A stretch of DNA of 64,000 bases from Erythrocercus mccallii (lineage: Eukaryota; Chordata; Aves; Passeriformes; Dicruridae), in the NCBI GenBank assembly GCA_013397435.1, contig VZRG01002386.1, positions 41,157 to 105,156 of the forward strand. The letters are read 5' to 3'. Position numbers and translations under genes: made by a program. Below, one piece after another: positions 38,031-50,600 of the stretch; the first letter of the stretch is position 1; every line of letters starts with the position of its first letter. Below the pieces are notes generated by a model, which saw nothing but the letters and a program-made list of their open reading frames with translations, did no database searches and was not told the DNA's origin.

Positions 38031-40639
38031 AAAACAACCTGTTGACTATATAACTGATCACTAACACTACATAAAAATAATAAAGGGGAACGTACAAGGG
38101 AACTACTGCAATGAATTGGGTAGTTTCTTCGCAGAAATCAGTGTCTCCGTGGTTCTCTGTAAACTCTCACGTCAGGGTGCAGCATAGGTGGCTGTTACGC
38201 GTTTTCCTTTTTTTTCTTGCCAGATTTCAGTATTCCATCACAAGTCTTCAAATGTTTGATACAGATTTTCTAGAAGACTCAGCTGTGCATGAGAAACCCC
38301 TGGGTTGCATTCAAAACAAAAAATCTAGTTTTTTTAACTATGAAAGAAAATTTGAAATTGTGATCCAAATGTTCCTGTAAGATCCCAAACCCTGAAGAAT
38401 GTTTAAAAGTATTGAGAATGTCTTCTGTGATTTCTATATTTTGATCTAGCAAAAATATGTTTAGAGAAGGTAGCCCATTAGTTGATGGCACTTTAATTTT
38501 TTCAGGTTAGTGTAAATTCCTTGGAGTCTGTCATCAAAACTATTTCAATGAAGCCTGATAAAGAATTGAGGAACCAAAAAGCTGTAAAACTATACATACA
38601 TCCATAACTAGAAAAATTTCAGTACGCTTTAATACTCCAGTATCCTTCTCCTCTAAATGACACCATAAATAGCTCAGTAACTGGATTAACAATTAGGAGT
38701 GTGTACAAATTCTCATTCTACTCTGCAACTTTCTGTTGTTCTGATTTGGAAAAGCCACTCTGATTCTCTGAAGTAGTTTACTGATAATGCTTTTCCTAAA
38801 TGCCATTATCACCTGGATATCTGCAACTACCTCCTCTTTCAGAAATTGTCTTCAGCACCCATCACTGACCACTAGACTAATTCGTTATTATATAATAATA
38901 ATTACTTATTATTCACTTTCTTAGAAAATCCCTTTTAAATATTTGATTTGCTTAGATTGTATATAAAGTTCATCATGCCAAATGCTATGCTTTAAGGGTT
39001 TTGCCCTCTACATAGTTATGTTTTGTTTTTTTTAAAGTCTGTGGTTGTAGCATTCTTTACTGATTACATTTCATAAAGTACTACAATCATGATTGAAAAG
39101 TAATATTGAAGACATCAGAGACATAGAAGTGCGTATAACAATCTCTATATAATCCAGGGCACATTTATATATTTACTTTCTCTCTCTCTCTCTCTCTCTG
39201 TATAATCCCTGTATATTCTGGCATACTTAGTAGGCTTTGCACAGTTGGAGATTGGGTTTACAGTTGGTTTCTCCCACTTTCCATTGCCTTCAGTTCTGTT
39301 TGTTGCCACATTGTTCTGGGAATATTTTTGTCTTTTTTCCCCCTTATAAATCTAAATACATGTTCTGCATTTTTGTACTGGTAGAAGTACTAATCCTTCC
39401 ACTTCTTACCAATTAGTAGAATATCTAATTTCCATCTCATTCCTGTAACTGCCTAATTTGCTCACCTTCTTTGCCTTTATAGTAATGCCATTTTCAAACT
39501 TCTTTTTCTCTTCTGCAATATTTCTTTTTTCTCCTTCTTTCATGACACCTACCAAAATCTATTTAAGTAGCTGAGCTAATACTCATTCAGTTTATCCTCT
39601 GAGTTAGAAGCTCTTCCATATAAAGGAGGCTGAGAAGTACCTATTGATTATAGCAGAAAAGACACTGGAACTGAGTCTGCAAAACTGGTTGAAATAATGG
39701 ATTTGACTTTATACAGAAAAACTCTGGTCCCCCACAAAACACCAGTAAAGTTGATAATCAATTAGGATTTTACCTGGAGCATTTCATTTTAGGAGGGATA
39801 AAAAAGTTACGAGTATTCAGAGCACTTCTAACAAAATGCCATGGCACCCCCTTGATCAGTTGTTCATGCAGTGTGGTATTCCACTTTCCTGTTCATATAG
39901 CTTTGCCTTTTTATACTATTTAGATCATTTTTAGTGCACTTCTGAATGCCTTATGAAATGTCTGCCATATTTGGAACATTGTGATAGCATCATCTGTTTA
40001 TCTGGTCATCTGTTTTCTCTGTTGCTAGAGTGTGTTTTTGCTTTGTCTTTCTCATGTTTCAGAAAGTCAGAAAAAAAATTGTTGCCAAAAAACAGCCTCT
40101 TGTCCTTAGGAACTGTCAACTTTCTGCTGAAGTCTGCTGAAATGTCCAGTAAAACACAACCATTAAGTAAAATACCTTGAGCAAAGCCCTCTACATTCCG
40201 TTGTTACATTAGAAAGCACACAGGCTTATATCCTCTATCCATTTTATTCTAACTAAAATTTAAGTGCAGATACTATTATCAGCTTTTCAAAAATTCCATA
40301 CTCTTAAAATCACAGTAATCTTACTGCTGCAACAATATTTTGTTTTCCTAAGTAATTTCCTTTGATCATTGATACACCTAGCTGTTTTGCTTTGATTGGT
40401 TGTTTCTGTTTTATTTCAGGAACAGCTAATAAAAACCATCTGTGTAGTTCAGTAGCAGTATAAGTAGTTAATAATGTTTGTTTCATGGAAGACTGTAGGA
40501 ATTAGAAAGCACACAAAGATACTTGCTGCTGTACATTGTCCCAGACTGAGTCTCTGGAGCTGTTGGGGATAAAACAGCATCTGCACTCTCAGAAAACAGA
40601 TTGTCCAAGAATTTGCCTGAGCACTTTTTGACATCCGCA
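38031..40639. other. Intergenic DNA upstream of PTBP2
   Basis: AT-rich sequence immediately beyond the CpG island. The only distinct features are a (TC)n microsatellite at about 39178-39199 and T-rich tracts. No exon was supported on either strand. Confidence 0.7.
39178..39199. repeat. (TC)n microsatellite
   Basis: About eleven uninterrupted TC dinucleotides in intergenic DNA. Confidence 0.95.
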
Positions 40640-41450
40640 GCATTCTAGGGCAACAAGTCTAGCGATTTAGGAAATAACTGTCTGAAAAATATTTTCTTTT
40701 GGTTGTGTCAAGCCCACTGCCTGATAATTTCCTTTGATGTCCACTAGTTCTTTTTTTAAAAAAATTGAATATTTTTTCCTGTGTGCCTATACATGCTGGT
40801 TTTGAATGCATATACCTCCATCATACTGTCTTCAGTTCTCTTTCAGGAGTTCCAGTAAATTTCATGTTTCCTCTATTAGAAGTCATTTCCTGTTTTCAAT
40901 GATTTGTTTTTCTTTCTTTTATACCATTCATAATCCTGTTCTAGAAGACCGGAATGGTTCTCATTATTCAAGTTACACACTCAATGGCTTTATATAGGTG
41001 CATAATAAATGCTTTCTGGTTTTATATTATTTTTCTTTCTTATAATTCCAATCTCATTTGCATATTTGAATCCTACTGAGCCATGAGCTGGTGTTTTCAC
41101 AGAACCCACCCACAACTCAAGCACTCTTTGCTGTGTGAAAGCCATTTATTTAGATTCTAGGATTTTGCATGTATATTTTGGCTTGTTTTCTCTCTCACAT
41201 ATTACTTCCATTTTTCAGCGTGGAATTTAACTTTCCATTTTATCATTCAGTCACACAGTATCATGAGAGCTTTCCACAATTCTTCACAGTCAGCTTTTGT
41301 TTTTATTACCATGAATAATTCAGCATCATCAGCAAACTTGGTCGCCTCGATAATCACTCTTTTTTCCAGATCATTTAAGAATATGCTGAACAGCACAGGT
41401 CCCTGTAGTTCACTATAAATGACCTCCCTGTACTGTAACAAAATAGAGCA
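40640..41450 (-). mobile_element. Ancient CR1/L3-like non-LTR retrotransposon relic
   Basis: On the minus strand, positions about 41247-41441 translate to a decayed reverse-transcriptase segment. It contains GPVLFSIFLNDLE and ATKFADDAELF, corresponding to the conserved GPVLFNIFINDL and KFADDTKL blocks around the FADD catalytic motif (CR1/L2/L3 clade). The flank at 40640-41000 matches from memory the post-RT region of the same family (ordered blocks such as gtccactagttct and ataccattcataat). Frames are interrupted, and A at the usual T after ADD plus local deletions show it is inactive. A possible additional fragment of the same family lies at about 41780-41920 (ttgatcattt then taagccagttcttat). 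Boundaries are approximate. Confidence 0.65.
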
Positions 41451-44397
41451 TTTTTCTTGTCCTTCATTTAATATCTTTTATTACTCTAGTATTAATAACT
41501 AATAATTAACAATTTATTAATATATCAAAGAATGTTAAACTTGTGTCAGTTTCTCTCAACAGAGAATTTCAACAAGTTCTTTGTTTAAGAAAACGTTATC
41601 ATGTTGTTTCAATCAGACTATGCTAAAACTCAGTGACTCCTTCAAAGAATATGATGCTTCTTGCTATTCGAGGCACTTACACAGTAACAACTCTTCATTT
41701 TTCCTTACCTCCAAACATTGCCGTCCTTCAGTTTCCCCAAATTGTTAATGGTAGTGTCATTTAGTAGTGTTGCTTAGAACAACAGATCCTCGGGATATTA
41801 TCGGAAAGGTTGATCATTTGGTTTACCAGTCTTTGTTATATTAAATCACATTATTCTATCTTAAGCCAGTTCTTATCATCTTCATAAATTCCCCAGATGC
41901 CTTTGAGCAAAGTCCCAACATTTATTAGTAGCTATTCATCTTTTTGTGCTCCTGTAAACAATGTCTTTAATCAACATTTCTTCCCAGCAGTCTATGTTGA
42001 TTTACTTTGTTTTCTTAAACTAAGTTTTGAAGCTATTGTGTAGCTCTTACAAGAACAGTGCCCTAAATAAATGTCTCTTTTTCAAGTTCAGGTCAGAACT
42101 TGTCTTGCTGACCTGAATCCCACAGGCTCATCTCTAGCATTTTATTTCTAGCATCCTTGCTAGAAAGACAGCTTATCTTGGGCAGGCTGGGAGTGTTGCT
42201 GCTCTCTACTATTTCAAACACTGAAACGTGTGACATAGCTCATCCTGTACTTCACTGAACATGGGTCCAAAGGTCTGATCATGACAACCAGATTATCTGT
42301 CTGCCCACTCTCCATCTCTTGCTTCTAGTATATCCACATGGAAATTTATTTTCCACAGCAAATTCACCTTTTTCTATCATTGTGATTGAAAACATGTACA
42401 TTTACTTTCTTCAGAACTGGAGATCAGTTTTACTTTTTATTACAAACAATATATGCCAGTGGTGATTGCAAAAATCTTTCATTCCATAGGGCTTTCTTGG
42501 TTTTGTCTTGGAGAGGTGATGGAGTAAAGACCATGTTGTGGGTCATGTACAGCCATGGCTACAGCCATGGAGGAGAAAGAAGAAAAATGAATATTTTTCT
42601 TTTACCTTTTTTTTTTTTTTTTTTTTTTGTGCAAAAGTGTCTGTTGATGTTAAGAAACAAGGGTAGAACTTCTCTGCTTCCTGATCTAAAAAAATGTAAC
42701 AATCTTTCTATTGTTGCCAGCGGCTAAGTGCTGGCCTGGCCCTCCACAAGACAAGGGTGAAATATTCCAACACCAAAACTGTGATTATTCTCCAAGTATA
42801 TTAGTAAAATAATTTAGTCAATGGGCAGTGAAACCAAGGGCAGTTTTTCCCTGACTGCAATGTGGCTGGCCAGTTCTGATGAGGACTACTCCCTTAATGA
42901 TGGTGCTTTTACCAGTCTAGATCTTTATGTTGCAGAGAGCAGAGCTGTCCCACCTGCCAGGCAGCCACAAAACCCAGGAAAAAAAATCTCTATCCAGTGC
43001 ACTTTCAAAATCAATATTTAATGCTTATTTTCATGAGTGGGTTACATGAAAGATCCACAATTTAAAAAAAAAATCGCTTTAGTTCTTAACAAGTTCTTCA
43101 TTACTACAATAGCTTTTGCCAATCAGTATTCAGGTAACAAAGATTCTTGGCATTTGAGGATCAGACAAGGAATAAATTTAGGGACTTCAAGATGATTTTT
43201 ATTTCTGTTCTGAAGTGAAGCTGCCTAAATTTTGGCTATTGATACACATATAAGGGTATGACTAACTTAACAGAGCTGAAGTGTTTAGTCCGGTGATGCC
43301 CTGGGATCTGTTGCTTTGTGCAAATGGGAGCCCAATCTGTCCCAATAAGTACATGGTGAGAGGCATCTGAGCAGTGGCAAACATTAACCCTTCATCCCAA
43401 AAAACCTGCTTTGGTGGGGGGGACTTTCCTCTATTCCTTTGCCAAATCAAGACAATCCGCTGCTGCAGGTGATCTAAACTCTTCCAGTTTGACTGGAGAG
43501 TTTACACTGAAGAGATCTAGACAGACTCAGAGTTATTTTTGTCAGAGGAGACCCCTCAAGACCTCAGCCCTCCTGCCTCCAGCTGCTCATTTGCAGTCTG
43601 GGAGCCCTTTCTGCTCTATGCCCTGCAGACAGGAGCAAGCGTAGGGCAGAGATTTCAGCCACAGCCTGAGTTAATATCCCCAAACTAGGCTTAGATGCAA
43701 ACTTAAGGTTGTATTAAGGTGAATTTTGACGTGCCCTTTATCTAACTCACAGACCAACATCAAACAGAAGACTTTATGTAACATACACAATGAGCCCAGT
43801 TTTGTACAAGCTCTGTGGTTGCCTAGTTTTGCAGATAGGATAATTATGATTACTAAAATGCTGACCAAAAAAGTAATGGAGAACACATTTTTTTAAAATT
43901 TCAACACCAGCAAGGAAAAGATTCCAAATCTCCAATAATATAGTAGTAAATTAAAGCAATACATTCTCAAAGAAAGAACAAAAAGTCGTAGCAGTTTCAA
44001 AGAATATTCTTTGCACAGCTGGACTGAAATGGGACTTTTGCTATTGATTTCAAGAATACCAGAACTTGAACTCTGAACTCAAATAATTTAAAAGGAGTAA
44101 AAAGTGTCTCACAGTCATTTTTAAAGGGCCATATAAGTGACAGATGAGCTCACCTTTCCACTTTACCCTTTGATGTTAGAAAATGAATTTATTTTTGTAC
44201 AATTTTTCCAAAACTGTGCTCTCATACTATCCTATCCTAAGTTCTTCTACATGCTTTTGCACCTTATGTAGGAACAGCATTATGTTCCTGGGCCTTTTTG
44301 ATAGGGTGTATTTTATGGACTCCTACAAGACTGTATAAATTATCAAAAAGAATATCACAGAGGAAAAATATTTTCAGGATGCTGTCCATGAGAGCAA
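41451..44397. other. Intergenic DNA, no gene seen
   Basis: Apart from a possible further fragment of the old LINE (about 41780-41920) and the poly-T run at 42607, this stretch is unremarkable. A moderately GC-enriched patch lies at about 43260-43650. Open frames here are short and without recognisable features. Confidence 0.65.
42607..42628. repeat. 22-base poly-T run
   Basis: An uninterrupted T run. It could be a remnant A-tail of a minus-strand retroposed copy, but no source sequence was recognised beside it. Confidence 0.9.
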
Positions 44398-44665
44398 AAA
44401 AGATATTTAAAATGGAAACCTTTTAAGTGATACAGAAAATGTCTTCAAAGAGGACACCCCAGAAATGTGACTATTTTTTAAGAAATGAAAATCTTCAAAG
44501 CAGACACCTCTTTCTGTGAGGAAATCCTCAAAGGGGCATTCCTTCAGAGTGAGAATCTTTGAATATGAAATCTCTTAAATGATCTGAAATCTTTGAAAGC
44601 AATAAACCATTCCTAAAACTGAAAGCAGTATTTCCTTGGGAGAGTATAAGGTGTTCCTAAAGAGA
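44398..44665. repeat. Degenerate tandem-repeat tract (about 30-40 bp period)
   Basis: A loosely repeated pattern is visible. Strings such as gtcttcaaagaggacacccc, aatcttcaaagcagacacct, aatcctcaaaggggcattcc and aatctttgaaagcaataaac follow one another at irregular spacing. The tract continues with attcctaaaactg and gttcctaaagag. It looks like an old, diverged minisatellite. The unit boundaries cannot be fixed by eye. Confidence 0.45.
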
Positions 44666-47600
44666 GAAATAACTACACCATTGTTAACTATAGAGGTGAT
44701 CAATGCTTCTTCTCATACAAGAGGAATAAATATTATTCAAGATCCTTATCATCTTCACAAAGTTATTAAAATACATTATTACAACATTTTAATCCATAAA
44801 TAGTATTGGTGGTGTCATACTCTTTCATCACTGCGCAGGCAGTTGCTGACTTAAAAATAAATTCTTCATTTTTGAAGATGTAAGTAAGAAAGTCCATGGA
44901 ATGGAGCTTGGTGGAAATATTTCTGTGAATGATATTCCCATGGAATTCCCTTTTTTTTCCTTAAAAAACAGGAAACAGCAGCTTTGCAGTATGTTTTTCC
45001 AGTTAAGAATTATATGTTTTTTGGAATCTGGACTATTTCTACAGGATGGAAATCCATATTCAGATGTTTTCCAACTAGCACATTCCATGGAGTGTTTGCT
45101 GGTCAAAAGCTTTACAGGGAAGTGCTGTAGAAGCAAATTGTGACAAGCAAAGTAAATAGCCTTTAAATAACTTAGAAAGGAAACAATGAAAAGACAATGT
45201 GTTCATTTTGCCACACTGAAATGTCATGGCCTTAAAGATGACTGCTGTTGAAGTGTTGTTTCCTTGAGGACTGCAAGGGAGGTGCATCTCCAGTATCATT
45301 TAAAGAAGCTGACTACTGTGGTGCTAGACAAGCTGTTGGACTGTGAAAGAACTGCAGCTGACCCAAAGCCAACAGCAGGCCGGAATTATTTGAAGAGCAA
45401 GGCACTGGAGTTGAGAGCATCATGGGGAGACACAGGGGTTTTTTTAATTAAGAAATTCAAAAATTAGCAGATAAAATACTTATTTGCATGTCTGAGTGGC
45501 CACTTTGTCTCTTACCCATGAGACTCATGGAAGCAACATTTTAGTCATCTTTTACTCCTGGTTGAGTGAACCTGCAATAGTACCACCACCTTCAGACTGT
45601 TCCTATGCTCAAAAACACTCAACAACATAGTGTCTCCTCCACTCTCCCTTATTAATATTTTCATGATGTCCTCACACGTTCCTCACTTCAGGATTTGGGT
45701 ATCATAAAAACCCCTAGGAAAATGTAGCTAAGGGGATGCATTGTGACACTCTGGTTTTTAATTGCTTTACTGTACATACTTTTCCCACTGGTCTGTTTGT
45801 CTAGCAGAAAAATTAACTGAGATCACTTAAGCATCTTTCTGTATTAAGTATTACAGGTAATATTACCCTTTCAGATCTACTCAGCTGAAATAGTTTTTAG
45901 CATATCAATTTCACCAGCCTGTGATTTCTGTGGTGTGCGGTACGGGGAGATTCAATATGTATACACGGGAGGCAAATTTGATCCAACTGACAGAGCCTAT
46001 ACAACAAAGTTCTCTAATAGTACCTTAGAGCTGGGATGTGGGTTTGCATTTCAGAAAAAAATAAAAAGATGACAACAAAAAGTAGAAGTTGCTTTCCTGC
46101 TAAAAGGTGGAATGAATAATGGTTTTGGTTATAGCAGAAAAGAAATCCAGGTTGCAAGGACCAATTTCCATGTTCAGTTGCTATTACAGCCTTTTCACTC
46201 GCTGAATACAGCAGTCAATGCAGCTGGCAATGCTCGGAGAGTTTAAATAAAAGATACAAATACCTTGTGAGATCATTTGAACGCTATCTGCTCAAATAGC
46301 TGCACATAAAAACCTTTCTGTAGGACTGCCTCTCAAAACCAAAACTCCTGAGCGAGGCTGCAGGCGCACCCTGCCAGCCAGGAAGGCAGAGCAGCTGCCT
46401 TGGCCCGGCCCTGGGGCCCCGAAGCAGAGCAGCCCACGCTGGGGACAGCGCGATGTTCTCCCTCCTGCCACCCCTGCAGCCAGCACACAGCCCCCAGAGC
46501 TGCCTTGGGCTGGCACCCCAGCTGTGGGCACGGGTGAGCGTTTCTGCAGGTAAAACTCTCCCGGCAGGGCAGCCAGAGCCTCACCTCAATCCTTGAGAAA
46601 ATACCAAAGCCCCTTCCCAGCTCTGCTCAAGCTGGGACTGCTGCATGTACTGCCATGCTCCAAATGAGATTTTTGGAGAAGTGCATACCCCTGCAGCTCT
46701 GGTGTGGTACATGGGTGCCTGAATAATCAGAAACTGAGACATCACTATCACAAGTAGAATTAGTGACTTTTTTCATGCCTTAGGCTGCAAGGTTAAAAAA
46801 GCACCAAAATGCAATCCATAAAATAATGTTTTGCAGGGGTTTTTTCTATTCTTCATTTTCCACAGGAACCTCATGGTATGTTAACTGTAATTTAAAGCTG
46901 ACGTGCTACAGCAAACAAAAATCTCAGTCATGGTGGAGTAGGGTCAACAGATCAAAGCACCTCAGTAATTTTCCTTGTCAATCTAACTCTTGTCTTTTTA
47001 ATTCGGAAATAATAGAAAAATCCCAATGTTTCTGAGGTTCCAAATATCCTTCTCTAGACTAAATGTTATTTTCCATTTAAAAATTGTAAGTTGCTCTATT
47101 GACCATACAAAGCAGATATCGTTTTCTTTCATATGCAGCATAAACAGTTACAGAAATGTTAGGTGATAAAAGGCACATCAATCCACTGCAAATTTGAAAA
47201 TGGGTGCTGAGTAGAAGAGCAAAAGATTAGAGATGGAAGTCAGAAATAATTCTGTTCCTAAATTCATTATGTATCCAGAGTGGATATTATTTAAAAAAAA
47301 ATCAGTTTTCCATCCCCAAAACTAATTTACTTTATAATTTCAAGAGTAATCTTCTGCATAGTCTACCGTCCTTTAGGAGTGCTGATGTAGCTGGAGAACA
47401 AGAACAGCTTGTCACACTGCATTACAAATTTCAGAGAATTTCTGGCCACTTGTGACATAATGTCTCATTAACCTTTTGCAATATCTGAACCCAACAAAGA
47501 TATCTGCATTTTCAGAATAAACAGCAGCTATCATCTCAACTTCTACCATGAATAGCAGCAACATTTAACAAACACCATGAGCAGTATGAGATGCAGTCCA

Positions 47601-50600
47601 GTGATATGCTGATTCCTCATGGCTTGGACTATAGCAATCATCTTTGTGTCAAATTTACATGTCTATATTTCTTTACTCATTTCTTAGTTCAGCTATCAGT
47701 CCAATATTGTGCTTGCTGTCTAATGTGGTGACTTCACAAATGTAAAATATTATTTTAAAAGGGCAAAATTGATAGTTTACAACCACTGTAGGCACAGAGC
47801 ACATAAAGTAGAAGTCATTGTCCTGTAGTAAGTAATCAAAATCCTGCTGCAGTCCTGCTGCAGGTTTTCTAGGGGATTGGAGTCAGGGTAGTCATATCCC
47901 TCCTGCTTTCTGTGCAAGGGCAGGCAGAGTTAAGCCTTGGCCTCAGGGCACAGGAACTCACTGACAGGAGTGAGAAGGGATCAAGGCCACTGACACATAC
48001 AAGTGCTAGCCAGGATGAACGGGGTATTTGGAGGCACAAAAGATCTTCCAGCTCCAAGCCAACCAGAGGCAATGCAGCTCTCTCCGATTAAAGGCGTGTG
48101 TCGCTGAACAAAACATGGCTCTGCACAAACATGGTTCTAAAAGCTGTAGAGACTCTGCTTACCTATCTCTACACTCCTTTTTTTCAACTCTGTTGTATTA
48201 TTTTAGTTCAGGCAGGAATTGCCTTGCACTGATTTTCACTCTTACTTGCATTCAAAACGTTGCTGAAATAATCTCGGACTTCAAGCTCAGGGACCACCAG
48301 ACCTAAACCCTAAAAACTCTGGATTTTGATTGTCTAACACTGCTAAAGGCAAGGTCTTAATAGCAGGGAAACAGCACAGTCACTCATGCACAGTTAAAGT
48401 GAAAATTTTAGTACACAACAATTCTTATTCGGACACCATATATTTTTATTACCAGTGAAGCACCAGGCTGTCATTATAGTAGTATCCAAGGTGTGTCTAC
48501 TCCTCAGCTTGCTCTTACTTGCATCATTCTTCCCCAGTGCTCTGTTGAAACCATACTCAGCTGGACAATGCATTAATTGTGCATATTAAGAGTTACAAAG
48601 AGACAAAGCCAACAAAAACTTCAAGACTGATTTTCACAGTCTTCTGTTTTCTTTTTGCTCTATTTTTCTCTATAAGGACACAAGCAAAGCCAGCAGATTT
48701 GACTGAAGCATATTTTGGAGAGGTTTGCAACAAGATGTGAAGTTTTATTAACACATAACCTTTCATCCAAAGATCACAAATACCAAAGCAGTATAAATTA
48801 AGTCTAACTTGTCCTCTATAAGACATATAATAATAATTATTTTATATTCTTATTGTTGGACAAGCTGATTCTTTCAAGTCATGAGAATACCAGTGTCATA
48901 GCTGAGGAAGAAAAAGAGCTTTAGGGTTGAGTCCAAAACTCCCAATGTAACCACAACGTTACCTTCCAAACGGTAATACACACAGTGGAAGTCCTTGGTA
49001 AATGGACAGTCATGCACTTGAATTTCTTATCTGCAACAATAAAATACTGCATTCAAAAAATGAATTATGGGACCTAAAAATACTTGAATTCCCAAGTATT
49101 TAAGAAGATTCTGATCAGCTACAGGCTCCTTCCCTTGTGGTGATTTTACATTCTTTGTGATCAGTTTTCAGTAAATAATATAATGGTCTCAATGGTCATG
49201 ATCAGAAAGATAATTTTTAAACCATTTCAGTCCTGGAGGTACAGCCAGTCTGTCTAAGGTATGTGAGCTGCCTTACTAAACTGATCTCAAACATCTACTT
49301 AGCAATACAAGTATCAAGATTTTTAACTGATTTAGAGACTATCAGCGTATCTCTAAAACAGAGGACATGAAGAGAAACACCCCAAATCTATCATCATCCT
49401 AAAGTGATCCAAAAATCAATCTATCAAACATGATGCCTATCAAGAGTCAATAATAAGCCACAAGCATTAATCTCCATTATAGGTTTGTATAAAGTATGAC
49501 ACATGTATAGATTCAGTGCAGACTTGGACATTATCTTACCACAAAAGTAAATCACTTCTCAATGGCCAATGAGTTTTAAGTTGCCTCATTAAGCACAGGG
49601 GATTTTGGTGCCAAGTCTACCAAAAGGAAGTAGGCATCTCCAAAAAAGTAGGGGCCTTTGATCACCCAGAACAACTTTGAAATTACCTCCTAAATTAGCT
49701 AAGAATCAATAACACATGAGGCAAAGAGAGATGATGTGACTTTGAATGACCCACTGAGCAATCCATGAGAGAGGGAAGAGAGCAGAAAAGGAAGCTGGCT
49801 GGTGGGTGTCAGCTGGTAGCTCTCTGCAGCCCAGGGTCTGAGGGAAGGCATTACCTTAAAGCATGGATTCATTAGACACCTGCATTCATTAGTCAGCTGC
49901 ATACAGAGAGGAAGGACAAGCAATTAAATCTGATTTTCAGACAAGTGTACTTTTCTTTCTGTATTTGCCATCATAACTTGTTCTATTGTGGATGTTGTAA
50001 AGAAATGCATCACTTTAGCATGGTTTCTGTTAGGGGCAAGATTTCAAGGTTAGTGCATAAATTCACACCATTCCATGTTTGTAGCTGTAATGATCCATAA
50101 ATCCAGCTTACTGGCATCCTTTTGGAATGCCCACTCTCCATTTCTCTAGGTATTGAAAGCATTAAAGATCTGGTATTATATTAGCTCCACAATTTAAGCA
50201 ATGGTGACGCAAGAAGTTCCCTTGGATGACCTGCATGAGCCATGTAGGCAGCAGAACATGCAGAAAGGAGAGAGGAGTGCCAGAAAATAACTACATTCTG
50301 GTCTAGTCTCTACATCTGCAATTGTCAATTCGTAAAAGCAGGCAGATTTTAATTAAGCTGAAAGTGATGTAGAAATTTCAGCAAAGCAGCACTGACTCCA
50401 CAGATCTGGCTGCAGAATTTATTTTTAATTCTGGACTTATAGGACTTTAATAAACATCACAAGAGTAAATGTAGTCTGAAGATGGGGAGAGATGCTCCTA
50501 CACCCAGGTTTTTACCTAATGTAAATATAATTAAACTACGAATTCTAACACAACTTGTAACTGAAAAACATTATACGCTGTACTAATTCATCCTTGATTA

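Noticed and set aside
37356..38053. Long overlapping open frames of 219 and 228 codons on opposite strands in the CpG island
   Set aside because: G/C-rich sequence has few stop codons. The frames are Arg/Ala/Pro/Gly-rich with no domain, and they overlap the PTBP2 promoter and exon 1. Only the eight coding bases of exon 1 are supported.
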